This document shows, in pieces, positions 8,332-17,300 of a DNA stretch of 64,000 bases; the stretch's first letter is position 1, and each line of letters begins with the position of its first letter. The translations under genes and the position numbers were made by a program. The stretch is from Lachnospiraceae bacterium (lineage in GTDB: Bacteria; Bacillota; Clostridia; Lachnospirales; Lachnospiraceae), in assembly GCA_910575035.1 (NCBI GenBank), contig CAJTDL010000004.1, forward strand, positions 1 to 64,000. Reading direction: 5' to 3'. The notes under the pieces were generated by a model. That model saw only the letters and a list, made by a program, of their open reading frames with translations, was not told the DNA's origin and did not search any database.

Positions 8332-9696
8332 ATGATGAAGCAGTCACTTGATACAAGGACAAAATTATTGACGAAAAGTCCGTTTTCCCTCATGCTGGAG
8401 CTTAGTATACCTGCGGTTCTTGGCATGGTGGTTGTAGGGCTTTATAACATGATGGATTCCATTTTTGTAGGGCAGATGGTAGGCGCAGCGCAAATGGGGG
8501 CGGTATCCGTATCATATCCGTTTACGCTCATCAATGCGGGTTCGGCGGCGATGTTGGGTGTAGGCTCTGCTTCGGTGCTATCTCGTGCGATTGGAAAGAA
8601 GGATCAGGACACCATAAAAAAGATTATGGGAAATCTGATCGCAATGGTGCTTCTGCTGTCTGTTATTTACACTGTGATAGGTATGGTATTTACCCGCCAG
8701 CTTTTATCTCTGGCAGGCGCAAGCGACAATATCTTGAACTATGCGGAAAAGTATCTGCGTATTGTGTTTGCGGGAAGCCTGTTTGTGAACTTCTTCCAGA
8801 GTGCGAATATGGTCATTCGTGGGGAAGGGCAGCTTAAAAAGGCAATGGCTATTATAGCAAGCGGGGCAATCCTGAACATTATCCTCGATCCGATTTTTAT
8901 TACGGTTTTAAAGCCTTACGGATTGGGAGTGGAAGCGGCTGCTTACGCAACAATTTTTTCACAGTTCATTCAGGCGGTGATTACATTATGGTATTTCAAG
9001 AAGAAAAGCGTAAATGTAAAAATCGGGCGGATACATATTGACGGTGAATTACTGCCGCAGGTTCTGGCGGTTGGGGTTTCCGCTTTGCTGATGCAGGTTT
9101 TGACACTGGTACAGCAGACGGTGATTTATCGTGTGGCGTCTGTGTATGGCGGGGAAAATTCGCAGATATTGTTGGGAGCTGCACTGCGTTTCTGGAACTT
9201 CTCGTTTGTTCCTCTTTGGGGTATCAGTCAGGGATTTCAGCCAGCCGCAGGGACAAACTACGGTGCGAAAGATTATGACCGGGTAAAGAAGTTGACAGGC
9301 GTATTCATTACGGCGGCAACAGTGTTGTCCTTACTGTTCTACATTCCGGTTGAATTATTCCCGGATAAGGTGCTTTCTATGTTCATTACAACACCGGGCG
9401 TGGCAGCTTCGGGGGCAACCAATTTCCGGATCATGTTCAGTACCTATATTTTACAGGGTAGTTTCCTGATTGCGGTAACGCTGTTCCAGTCGTTGGGAAA
9501 GGCAAATAAGGCTACTTGGCTGGTATTGTTCCGGCAGATTATTTTGTTTATCCCGCTTTGTGTGGTTTTGCCGATGATTGGCGGCATGGGGATTCGTGGT
9601 GTCTGGCTGGCGATTGCTCTGACCGATGCGGTTCTGGTTGCGATTACGGTTTTGATGATGCTCTCAGAATTTCGCAAGATGCCGGAAACAAAATAG
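8332..9696 (+). CDS. MATE-family multidrug exporter
   Basis: This 454-residue protein has about twelve membrane helices in two MatE repeats. The first repeat begins SIPAVLGMVVVGLYNMMDSI and contains FVGQMVGAAQMGAVSVSYPF. The second contains GISQGFQPAAGTNYGAKDYD. The family exports cationic drugs or dyes using a sodium or proton gradient. It has a strong ribosome site (AAGGAGG) and a terminator downstream. The metal-type palindrome in its promoter and the copA-csoR neighbours suggest metal- or stress-linked expression, which is inference. The closest MepA-type annotation would fit. Confidence 0.92.
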   Translation: MMKQSLDTRTKLLTKSPFSLMLELSIPAVLGMVVVGLYNMMDSIFVGQMVGAAQMGAVSVSYPFTLINAGSAAMLGVGSASVLSRAIGKKDQDTIKKIMGNLIAMVLLLSVIYTVIGMVFTRQLLSLAGASDNILNYAEKYLRIVFAGSLFVNFFQSANMVIRGEGQLKKAMAIIASGAILNIILDPIFITVLKPYGLGVEAAAYATIFSQFIQAVITLWYFKKKSVNVKIGRIHIDGELLPQVLAVGVSALLMQVLTLVQQTVIYRVASVYGGENSQILLGAALRFWNFSFVPLWGISQGFQPAAGTNYGAKDYDRVKKLTGVFITAATVLSLLFYIPVELFPDKVLSMFITTPGVAASGATNFRIMFSTYILQGSFLIAVTLFQSLGKANKATWLVLFRQIILFIPLCVVLPMIGGMGIRGVWLAIALTDAVLVAITVLMMLSEFRKMPETK

Positions 9697-9714
9697 AGTG
9701 AGGAAATGTATATT

Positions 9715-9750
9715 GAGCCGATACTTTATTTGATAAGGTATTGGCTCTTT
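9715..9750 (+). terminator. Terminator after the first MATE gene
   Basis: GAGCCGATAC pairs with GTATTGGCTC across a 13-base loop and is followed by TTTCCTTTG. It lies 18 bp after the MATE stop codon. Confidence 0.75.
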
Positions 9751-9827
9751 CCTTTGTTTGCACAATTGGTGGAGATAGAATATAATTCTATTTGGAGTGT
9801 AAATCCTACCGATTGGAGCAGTATATT

Positions 9828-10955
9828 ATGAAAAAAAAATATATAATAAAGGACAGGTGCAAGCCTGTCCGCTACCCGAACATAGCGAAGGCGGAGTTTA
9901 GGTTTCACATACGGAAACATCTGGCGGAACAGATTAACGGTATAGAAGGAATAGAGAGGACTGCCATGCAGGAAAACTTAGTGAAAAACACAAAAGGGCT
10001 GTCTGCGGTTATTCCAAAAGACAATGACGGATATTGTACAATCTATAAAATGGACTGTGCCGATGGTTTGGGATTGATGACAGTTTATCAAGTTTATCCG
10101 GGCATACAGCTTATTTACAATGATTTTGAAGCAACAGGCTGTGAATGGGAAGGTGCGCTTGGACAGAACATATTGGAAATCAACCATTGCAGAGAGGGGC
10201 GTGAGGGAAGCAAATTATTAAGCGGTTCCTGTCTGTATCTTGGAGAAGGAGATATGTCCATTCATACAATGGATAACTGCGCTTCCGAAATGGCGTTTCC
10301 ACTAAAGCATTACCAGGGAATTTCCGTTGTGATCAATTTGGAACTGGTATCAGAATATCCACCGCAGACATTGGCGGAGAGTGGGATTGATATATTGGAA
10401 TTTAAAGAAAAGTTTTGTGCAGATGGAAACTGCTTTATTATGCGGGCAAAGGATGAAATCGAGCATATTTTTTCGGAGCTTTATTCTGTGCCGGACTGCC
10501 TGCAAAAGCCATATTTTAAGCTAAAGGTGCAGGAGCTTCTTCTTTTCCTCTGTATGGTGGACGTAACAAAAGAGAAACAGCGGGAAATGTATACTTCGCC
10601 GCAGGTGGAGATTGTCAAGGAAATCCATAAAAAGATAATATCCAATTTGCAGGAGCGTTTTACGATTGAGGAGCTTTCCAAAGAATACCTTATCAATACG
10701 GCTACTTTAAAAGCCACATTTAAAGGGATTTATGGACAGCCTATCGGAACCTACATGAAAGAATACCGCATGAAACAGGCGGCTGTGCTTCTTCGGCAGA
10801 CGAAAGGCACAATAGCGGAAATCGCAAATCAGGTGGGATATGAGAACCAGAGCAAGTTTTCAACAGCTTTTCGGGATGTATTGAAAATAACACCCGCAGA
10901 ATACCGCAAACAAAATGCCAGTGAGCAGGATGGAGTGAAAAGCAGCAAAGCATAA
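9828..10955 (+). CDS. AraC-family transcriptional regulator
   Basis: The 375-residue protein ends in a two-helix-turn-helix AraC domain (about residues 270-365): FTIEELSKEYLINTATLKAT, then GTIAEIANQVGYENQSKFST and the family ending FRDVLKITPAEYRK. The N-terminal 260 residues form an effector or dimerisation domain that I cannot assign. The start is the ATG at 9828 with GGAG ten bases upstream; the longer frame has no ribosome site. It stands alone between terminated genes. In similar elements such regulators act on the adjacent MATE gene, but no target can be shown here. Confidence 0.88.
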   Translation: MKKKYIIKDRCKPVRYPNIAKAEFRFHIRKHLAEQINGIEGIERTAMQENLVKNTKGLSAVIPKDNDGYCTIYKMDCADGLGLMTVYQVYPGIQLIYNDFEATGCEWEGALGQNILEINHCREGREGSKLLSGSCLYLGEGDMSIHTMDNCASEMAFPLKHYQGISVVINLELVSEYPPQTLAESGIDILEFKEKFCADGNCFIMRAKDEIEHIFSELYSVPDCLQKPYFKLKVQELLLFLCMVDVTKEKQREMYTSPQVEIVKEIHKKIISNLQERFTIEELSKEYLINTATLKATFKGIYGQPIGTYMKEYRMKQAAVLLRQTKGTIAEIANQVGYENQSKFSTAFRDVLKITPAEYRKQNASEQDGVKSSKA

Positions 10956-11186
10956 TGGGAAGGGCGGTCGTTTTGGAGTTGCTTTCTTTGTTCCAATAGA
11001 TTTTAATATCCTACCACCAACTTTCTAAAGATGAAGTCCTTTACCATTGATTTTACGAAATATTGTTGATAATATACTTCTAAAGATAAAGTGTAAGGGA
11101 ATTATCTGGTGGAAAGAGAATTGGGGATTGATAATACTGCCTGTAAAATACAATAATATTTTTAACAGAGAAAGGTGGAAACAAGC

Positions 11187-11522
11187 ATGAATGAAGTTTT
11201 TGAAACATTGTCGGATGTCTTTGAGGAGCTGCGCAGCGAATCAGAGGACAGGGAGTATTCCGTCCAGACGGAGGAAGCAAAAGCAGCCAGCCGGGAACTG
11301 AAAAAGGAGCAGAAGGCATTTGAAGCATATCTTTCCAAGATGCCGAAAGAGGACAGGGAGTTTTTGGAGGGCTATATGGATGCGGTGGATCATGCCCATT
11401 ACAAGGAGGAGCAGAGGGCATATTATCAGGGGATTGTAGATGCTATACAAATAGTAGAGGGGTTAGGCATAATCCCTAAGACCGCAAAGGTAAGAGAACT
11501 ACTCAGAAGAATAGGCAGATGA
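11187..11522 (+). CDS. Small acidic helical protein, DUF6809-like
   Basis: The 111-residue protein starts MNEVFETLSDVFEELRSESE and is rich in Glu and Lys, with a long predicted helix and no membrane segment or signal peptide. The start and the ending GIVDAIQIVEGL resemble small DUF6809-type proteins often carried by Clostridia mobile elements; this assignment is from pattern memory. The ribosome site is AAAGGTGG. A terminator follows. Two copies of a 15-bp repeat (TTCTAAAGATGAAGT at 11023, TTCTAAAGATAAAGT at 11078) lie upstream. Function is unknown. Confidence 0.7.
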   Translation: MNEVFETLSDVFEELRSESEDREYSVQTEEAKAASRELKKEQKAFEAYLSKMPKEDREFLEGYMDAVDHAHYKEEQRAYYQGIVDAIQIVEGLGIIPKTAKVRELLRRIGR

Positions 11523-11526
11523 TAAG

Positions 11527-11568
11527 CAAGGTGGCTGGCGCATTCAGGAGCGGGCCACCTTGTTTTTA
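11527..11568 (+). terminator. Terminator with perfect 9-bp stem
   Basis: CAAGGTGGC at 11527 pairs perfectly with GCCACCTTG at 11554-11562, followed by TTTTTAAA. It ends the small acidic-protein gene. Confidence 0.85.
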
Positions 11569-11601
11569 AAAACAGCAATGGATTTCATTATTGGAAATTA
11601 T

Positions 11602-12085
11602 CTATTCATTATTTGATGGAAAGTGTTCTTTCAGAGAAGCAATCCATTTTTCAATTGCTTCCACTAAAACATACTGTTGCTGTAAAACTGCCATACCTGT
11701 TTTGGGAATTTCCGGAATATTTTCTTTTTCAAGGATGTTTTCCTCTAAATAAGTTTTCAGCGTTTTGATGTTTTTTTCAATGCTGTTTACACAAGATTGC
11801 TGGATTTCCAAAGGTAAACTGTCTAAGTTGACAATCACAGCATTAAAATTTAAAAAGATATGGATAGGTTTAGCGGCGATTTCCAGCATCAGTTAGGGAA
11901 TAAACTGCTTTTTCTGGCATTTTCCCTTTCTTTACAATATTTCCTTTGATAAATCCCTTTTCTTTTAACTGGAGTGCCTTTTTGTAGATAGACGGGGTAC
12001 TTATTTTCACTCATTTGGATAAATTGCGGTATTCCACCAGCTTTTGAATATTATAAGCGCCCATAGGCTAATTAATCGTAGCCAT
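11602..12085 (-). pseudogene. PadR-family regulator, broken by stops and a frameshift
   Basis: Reading from an ATG at 12085 with ribosome site AGAAAGG gives MATIN, a TAG stop, PMGAYNIQKLVEYRNLSK, a TGA stop, then KISTPSIYKKALQLKEKGF and a piece ending KAVYSLTDAGNRR. After another frame change the helical C-terminus (MLEIAAKPIHIFLNF to FPSNNE) is intact. The order and content match PadR repressors: an N-terminal winged helix and a C-terminal dimerisation helix pair. Three separate lesions make it non-functional. It is divergent from an intact MATE gene whose promoter still carries the expected operator repeats. Confidence 0.8.
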
Positions 12086-12187
12086 TGTGACCAGCCTTTC
12101 TCTCTGAATTTATGTGTGTTCTACACTGTAATTTATAGTATTAGATTTTATAGCTGCTATTAAGAAACAGAAAAAAATAAACACTAC

Positions 12188-12279
12188 TCTCTTGACAACT
12201 ACTATAAATTATAGTATATTTTCTTTACAGGAAAATAGTATAAATTACACTACTGTAAATAATAATAGTTGTCAAGAGA
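12188..12279 (+). promoter_or_regulatory. MATE promoter with PadR-type operators inside a 14-bp inverted repeat
   Basis: TTGACA at 12192-12197 and TATATT at 12215-12220 are separated by exactly 17 bp. The palindrome ACTATAAATTATAGT overlaps the spacer, and related half-sites follow (AGTATAAATTACACT) and precede (GTAATTTATAGTAT near 12130). The whole region is bounded by TCTCTTGACAACTA (12188-12201) and its exact inverse TAGTTGTCAAGAGA (12266-12279). ATAAATTAT-type dyads fit repression by a PadR protein such as the broken one next door. Confidence 0.75.
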
Positions 12280-12294
12280 AAGGAGTATTTAGAA

Positions 12295-13665
12295 ATGAGT
12301 GAACGTAACAACAAAATGGAACTATTAGGGAGTGCGCCAGTCCCCACAGCGCTTGTGGCTCTTGGTGTACCAATTATGATTGGTATGTTAATCAATGCCC
12401 TTTATAATCTGGTAGATGCGTATTTTGTGGGAGGTTTGGGAGAAAGCCCTATGGGTGCGATTTCGATTGTGTTTCCGCTAGGACAGGTAGTGGTAGGATT
12501 GGGGTTGATGTTTGGCAATGGTGCGGCATCTTATCTTTCAAGGCTGTTAGGACGTGGGGACAGAGGTACTGCAAATAAGGTGGCGAGTACGGCAGTATAC
12601 AGCAGCGTTATGATTGGTGCGGTTATTATTATTTTGGCTGCTGTTTTTTTGAAACCAATTTTAACCATGCTTGGGGCAACAGATACCATTATGCCTCATG
12701 CCCTGACTTATGCAAGGATATATGTAATTTCCTGTATCTTTAATGTATTTAATGTGACAATGAATAATATTGTGGCAAGTGAAGGGGCAGCGAAGACAAC
12801 CATGTGCGCCTTATTGTTGGGGGCAGTATTAAATATTGGCTTAGATCCAGTTTTTATTTATACGTTTGATATGGGGGTTGCGGGGGCTGCGGTTGCCACT
12901 GCCATTTCTCAATTTGTTTCCACGCTTGTGTACTTAACTTATGCGCTTCGTAAAATGAGTGCATTTTCATTCAGCATAAAGGATTTTAAGCCTTCCAAGC
13001 AGATATATATGGAAGTTTTGAAAATTGGAATCCCAACACTTACCTTTCAGCTTCTTACCAGTCTTTCCATAGCTCTTATCAACCGGGCGGCAAATGGATA
13101 TGGCGATGCTGCCATTGCCGGGATGGGGGCGGTCACAAGGGTTACATCTATGGGAACTTTAGTAGTCTTTGGCTTCCTGAAAGGATTTCAGCCGATTGCA
13201 GGATTCAGCTATGGGGCAAAGAAGTTCCAGCGTTTGAGGGAAGTGATTCGAACATCTATTTTGTGGTCAACAGTTTTCTGTGTAATAGTGGGTTTGCTAA
13301 TGGCTCTGTTTTCTGTGGAGATAATTTCTCAGTTTGCAAATGGAAATACGGAAATGATTGCGGTAGGGCAGAAATCCCTTTTGGCAAATGGATTTTCATT
13401 CTTCCTATTTGGCTTTTATACGGTATATTCCTCTTTGTTTCTTGCACTTGGTAAAGGAACAAAAGGCTTTATTCTTGGGGCTTGTAGGCAGGGAATTTGT
13501 TTTGTCCCAGTGATTTTGCTTCTCCCGAATGTTTGGGGAATCAATGGAATACTTTATGCACAGCCGATTGCAGATGTGATTTCGGGCATTATTACAATCT
13601 TTATGGCATTACAGCTTCATGGAGAACTGGCAGAAGCACAGATCCATATTGAAAAACAAGAGTAA
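12295..13665 (+). CDS. MATE-family multidrug exporter (PadR-linked)
   Basis: This 456-residue transporter has two MatE repeats, with VPIMIGMLINALYNLVDAYF at the start and the second-repeat signature KGFQPIAGFSYGAKKFQ. About twelve membrane helices are visible. It should export drugs or metabolites by antiport with Na+ or H+. A ribosome site (AAAGGAG) precedes the ATG. With its PadR repressor inactivated, the strong consensus promoter may run constitutively; this is inference. It is only moderately like the MATE at 8332, so it is not a recent duplicate. Confidence 0.92.
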   Translation: MSERNNKMELLGSAPVPTALVALGVPIMIGMLINALYNLVDAYFVGGLGESPMGAISIVFPLGQVVVGLGLMFGNGAASYLSRLLGRGDRGTANKVASTAVYSSVMIGAVIIILAAVFLKPILTMLGATDTIMPHALTYARIYVISCIFNVFNVTMNNIVASEGAAKTTMCALLLGAVLNIGLDPVFIYTFDMGVAGAAVATAISQFVSTLVYLTYALRKMSAFSFSIKDFKPSKQIYMEVLKIGIPTLTFQLLTSLSIALINRAANGYGDAAIAGMGAVTRVTSMGTLVVFGFLKGFQPIAGFSYGAKKFQRLREVIRTSILWSTVFCVIVGLLMALFSVEIISQFANGNTEMIAVGQKSLLANGFSFFLFGFYTVYSSLFLALGKGTKGFILGACRQGICFVPVILLLPNVWGINGILYAQPIADVISGIITIFMALQLHGELAEAQIHIEKQE

Positions 13666-13973
13666 GATTTAAGTTAATATATGAAACATAAATGGTCTGC
13701 TGGATAACGGTAAAAGAGCCTGTTGTCTGGCAGAGCTGCTTTTAGGTGATGCTGCCAATAAATGGAGGGCGGCATCATATACCAGGGCGGTTTTTTCGCA
13801 GCAAAACTCTAAATACCGCCCCGAATCGTTACTATGAGCGGCTCCCGAGCCGTGAATAGTAAAGGATGACAGTTTGATTGGGGAAAGTATCATAAGGAAT
13901 CTGTTGAATTGAGGAAATCCCTATGCTATAATGTTTTCAAGATTAAAATCGTTTAGAAAAGAGGAGATTGCGG
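13666..13973. other. Intergenic region with hairpins, no gene seen
   Basis: The 308 bp hold no convincing frame. A stem pairing GATGCTGCC with GGCGGCATC lies near 13746-13774, and a shorter GCGG/CCGC hairpin follows. The last 50 bp contain TATAAT-like sequence (13926) and the GAGGAG ribosome site of the next gene. Confidence 0.4.
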
Positions 13974-14765
13974 ATGGGAAAGAAAAAACTGATATCAGGT
14001 ATTGCATTTGTGGCTATTGCTATGGTAACAGGCGGTATGGTTTCACTTTATGAAATGAATAAAGGTTCGGTGGAGGTCAAGGGTGGTACGGCGCAGGTGG
14101 AAGCTGTGGACACAGTACAAGCAGAGAGTGTGGAGATGACGCAGACAGAGGTTAAGAGTGCGGTTCAGGCAGATAAAGTGGTATTTTCCTGCGGGGTATC
14201 GGGTTGCACACAGACGGAAGAACATCAGCACGGTCTTTGTGGAATTGACGGCTGCACACAGATCGGGGAGCACAGCCATGGCATATGCAATATAGCAGGG
14301 TGTACGGAAACGGGAGCGCATATGCATAATGGAGAATACTGTTACCCACATAGTACAGATGATGGACACGCATACCATAATTGCGGGGTGTCAGACTGCA
14401 CGGTGGAAACTGATCATACACATGGCGCTTGTGGAATTGATGGCTGTACGCAGATTGGGGAGCACAGCCATGGCATATGCAATATAGCAGGGTGTACGGA
14501 AACGGGAGCGCATATGCACAACGGAGAATACTGTTATGCCCACAGTGCAGATGATGGGCACGCATACCATAATTGCGGTGTATCAGGCTGCACAGAGGCG
14601 GAGAGCCATACACACAATTCTTGTGGCGTGTCAGGTTGTACAGATATGGGAAGTCATACGCACAATTCTTGTGGTGTATCAGGTTGCACACAGTCTGGAG
14701 AGCATAGTCATGGAGGAAATGGTGGAGGCCATCACCGGTCTGGTCATGGCGGAGGTCATCATTAA
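13974..14765 (+). CDS. Membrane-anchored Cys/His-repeat protein, probable metal binder
   Basis: The 263-residue protein starts with a single hydrophobic segment (about residues 6-25) after MGKKKL, an uncleaved anchor or signal peptide. A linker of about 45 residues follows. From residue 73 on there are nine copies of a module C-x4-C-x5-H-x-H (for example CGVSGCTQTEEHQHG), two of them extended by YCY.HS.DDGHAYHN. A His/Gly tail ends the protein. DNA at 14238-14429 and 14430-14621 is a 192-bp (64-residue) internal duplication. The pattern suggests binding of copper or zinc outside the membrane. I do not recognise a named family. The ATG follows GAGGAG at 13961. Confidence 0.8.
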   Translation: MGKKKLISGIAFVAIAMVTGGMVSLYEMNKGSVEVKGGTAQVEAVDTVQAESVEMTQTEVKSAVQADKVVFSCGVSGCTQTEEHQHGLCGIDGCTQIGEHSHGICNIAGCTETGAHMHNGEYCYPHSTDDGHAYHNCGVSDCTVETDHTHGACGIDGCTQIGEHSHGICNIAGCTETGAHMHNGEYCYAHSADDGHAYHNCGVSGCTEAESHTHNSCGVSGCTDMGSHTHNSCGVSGCTQSGEHSHGGNGGGHHRSGHGGGHH

Positions 14766-14833
14766 AAGTTGAATATTGTAAATTAGGTCTTTTTATTTTA
14801 AGGAGCTATTGTTTTAGTGATAAAAGTCATTAA

Positions 14834-14899
14834 CATTACTTAACTCAAACTTCGCACATAGATTTTTGCTATGTGCAAGTTTGAGTTAAGTATAGTAAT
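14834..14899. repeat. Long inverted repeat (hairpin of about 66 bp)
   Basis: The left arm runs ATTACTTAACTCAAAC then TTCGCACATAG; the right arm CTATGTGCAAG then TTTGAGTTAAG and AGTAAT. Pairing covers about 28 bp per arm with one missing base and a two-base bulge, around a 7-base loop. It lies at the junction between the Cys/His-repeat gene and the truncated permease. It could be a bidirectional terminator-like hairpin or the relic of a small inverted-repeat element. Confidence 0.75.
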
Positions 14900-16034
14900 C
14901 CATAATTCTTTTGTAGTGTCTATGAATGCAAGAATCCATCAGTTTGGTATTTTTTCCAGCATCGGAGCCATGCCAAAACAGATACACTCATGTCTTTTGC
15001 AGGAAGCGGCTACATTATGTATTCTGCCGATTTTAATTGGGAATCTGCTTGGCATTTTAATCAGTATGGGAATTATACATATGGTGAATGGTTTACTGGG
15101 GGGATGTGGCAGGCATGAAGCAGTCTTTGGCTATCATCCGTTAGTCTTAGTGGCGGCACTTCTTTTGACAGTGGCGACAATATGGATTTCCGCATGGATG
15201 CCAGCCCCAAATTAAGCAGACTGACACCGCTTGAAGCCATTAAAAATACAGGTGAATTACAGTTAAAGCGTAAGAAAAAATCTCCGCTGCTTACCTGCCT
15301 TTTTGGATTGGAAGGAGAATTGGCAGGTGGAGCATTAAAAGCACAGAAAAGAGCCTTACGGACAGCATCGCTTAGTCTGATATTCTCTTTTCGTGCCTTT
15401 ACTATTATGCAGTCCTTTTTTGCACTTTCAGGAATCAGCACAAGGGAAACTTATTTTGAACGTTATCAGGGCGTTTGGGACATTATGGTTACAGTAAAGG
15501 ACACGGATGTGGATTCTTTTAGTGAGGCACAAAAATTACAGGCGATTTCCGGAATAAGAAGTGTCATTGTATAGCAGAAAGCAATGGCAAAATGCAGTAA
15601 GCATTTTAAGACAGTCCGGCAAGGAAGAAATGACAGCAGAGATCCCGGTTTTGCCCTATACGGAGAAAGTGCCTGTTTTAAGAGAGGAGTACACAAAGCT
15701 TGATTATTATGAACTGGTGCATTTTATTCCCGTATCTTTCTGGAAAGAGATCAAGGGGCAGACTGGAGGCAGCCAGGAGGATGCCTATATCTGTATGCTT
15801 GGCAGGGAAAATATGACATTAGGGGAATTGGATGCTTTGCAGAGGCAGGTAGACAGCCTTATTGCGGGAAACTATAAGTCAGAAAGCGAGAACCGTATTC
15901 AGGAAGCAGAACCGAACGATAAACAGATACAGGGAATGATGACAATCTTTGGCGGTTTCTGTGTCCTGCTTGCGGTGAGTGGCATTGGAAATGTGTTTTC
16001 CAATACACTGGGCTTTGTCCGTCAGAGAAAATAG
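14885..16034 (+). pseudogene. FtsX-type ABC permease, fragmented
   Basis: Three pieces of one FtsX-like permease can be followed. The first (NSFVVSMNARIHQFGIFSSI to TIWISAWMPA) holds an extracytoplasmic edge and two membrane helices. A frameshift near 15205 leads to LSRLTPLEAIKNTGELQLKR and on to about 15550. Another frame change near 15565 leads to the extracellular domain and the next helix, ending GFVRQRK at a stop. The N-terminal helix is missing. The set resembles peptide-antibiotic or lipoprotein-type exporters. It is a pseudogene. Confidence 0.75.
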
Positions 16035-16056
16035 GAATGAAACAGAGGTGGAACAG

Positions 16057-17175
16057 ATGGTAGACTGGATTGGAATTATCCATGAGGGCAGGATGTTGGA
16101 AGAATGCTCTTATCAGCAGCTAAAGGAAAATGAACATTCCTATATCCGTTTGATTGTGAAAGAACCAGAGCAGGTATATAGGTATCTGATTTCCTGTTTA
16201 TGTATATTTTTGATTCTGTTGCTTTGTTCTGCTTGTGGAAATACAGAAATACCATTTACAACAGAAGATAATCAAGAAAGTAGCCAAGCGAGTGATGAAG
16301 TTCCAAGTAATCAAAATATAGATGTTGTTCTTCAGGATAATTTAACATATTCAAATTTAGACAGTGAATCATCTATGAGTGAAGTACGGGATATTTTGAC
16401 CAAAGCTGGTATTCAGACAAATCATGTTGACACTGTATTGAGCTGGGTAACAGATTATAATGACAGTATGAGGGAATGTCCGTCTTTTTCTTTAATTGGG
16501 GATTTTGTTACAGTAGACGGAATGGCAGTAGATTATGGAGAATATCCGCCCATGTCTGTACAGTGGTACAAGCATAATAACCGGAATTACCATGATGTTC
16601 TTTGCAGGATTGTAGCTTATGAGTTAAATCATGACAATATTTCAGTAGGGAATGTAATGAAAGAAGAAAATTTTGATTGTTGGGACGAGAATACAGCATG
16701 GCTTTATACAGACGGCGATATTCTTTTCGGACGGGAAGCCGTAGAGGGCGAACATAAAGCGTATGTTCCTTTTCCGCTGATTGAGTGGAGTAAAGATATG
16801 CAGGCAGAATATTTTACCCTGTTTAATCCGATTCACATTACAGAGCAATGCAGTGAACAGGAAATGTATCAAGCCATTCAAGAAAAATGGAATGAGCAGG
16901 AAATATCATTCAAAGAAAGTACATTTTCTTTAATTACTTTTTGGACGCAAAGTGGTGACAGAATATGCGCTTCACATGCTGCTACTTTGATAGAAATAGA
17001 TAATGGATATTTGCTATTTGAAAAAACCAATCCGGAATCTCCTTATGCGGCAACAATATTTTCTTCTACCAATGAAGTAAAGCAATATTTATATAACATG
17101 ATGAATTTAGACTATTCAAGATATAATGACCGAATTGGAACTTATATTATTTTGCAAAATGATAAGTTGCTTTAA
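16057..17175 (+). CDS. Chimera: ABC-ATPase tail fused in frame to a DUF4300 lipoprotein
   Basis: From the ATG at 16057 (ribosome site GAGGTGG) the first 34 residues are the end of an ABC ATP-binding subunit (MVDWIGIIHEGRMLEE...). They run straight into a hydrophobic segment with lipobox LLCSAC and then a 300-residue domain resembling DUF4300 lipoproteins, ending DRIGTYIILQNDKLL. A GTG at 16156 would give a normal lipoprotein signal peptide (VKEPEQVYRYLISC...), but has no clear ribosome site. Deletion joining the two genes is the simplest origin. The surface domain looks intact. The DUF4300 assignment is from pattern memory, and its function is unknown. Confidence 0.6.
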   Translation: MVDWIGIIHEGRMLEECSYQQLKENEHSYIRLIVKEPEQVYRYLISCLCIFLILLLCSACGNTEIPFTTEDNQESSQASDEVPSNQNIDVVLQDNLTYSNLDSESSMSEVRDILTKAGIQTNHVDTVLSWVTDYNDSMRECPSFSLIGDFVTVDGMAVDYGEYPPMSVQWYKHNNRNYHDVLCRIVAYELNHDNISVGNVMKEENFDCWDENTAWLYTDGDILFGREAVEGEHKAYVPFPLIEWSKDMQAEYFTLFNPIHITEQCSEQEMYQAIQEKWNEQEISFKESTFSLITFWTQSGDRICASHAATLIEIDNGYLLFEKTNPESPYAATIFSSTNEVKQYLYNMMNLDYSRYNDRIGTYIILQNDKLL

Positions 17176-17214
17176 TGTAATATTATGTCTATAATTTCAT
17201 ATTTTTCATTTTTG

Positions 17215-17253
17215 GGTAGCGATTATCTTAACAGACAATCAGCTACCTTTTTT
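17215..17253 (+). terminator. Terminator after the DUF4300 gene
   Basis: GGTAGC at 17215 pairs with GCTACC at 17242-17247, with an inner ATT/AAT pairing, followed by six T. It lies 39 bp after the stop codon. Confidence 0.75.
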
Positions 17254-17300
17254 ATTTTCAGAAACTGTCAACACAGCACAGAAAGAATGAGGTATCAGAA

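Noticed and set aside
14043-14691. Long minus-strand frames rich in Cys and His
   Set aside because: They are mirror frames of the Cys/His-repeat gene and arise from its repeated codons; no ribosome site is present.
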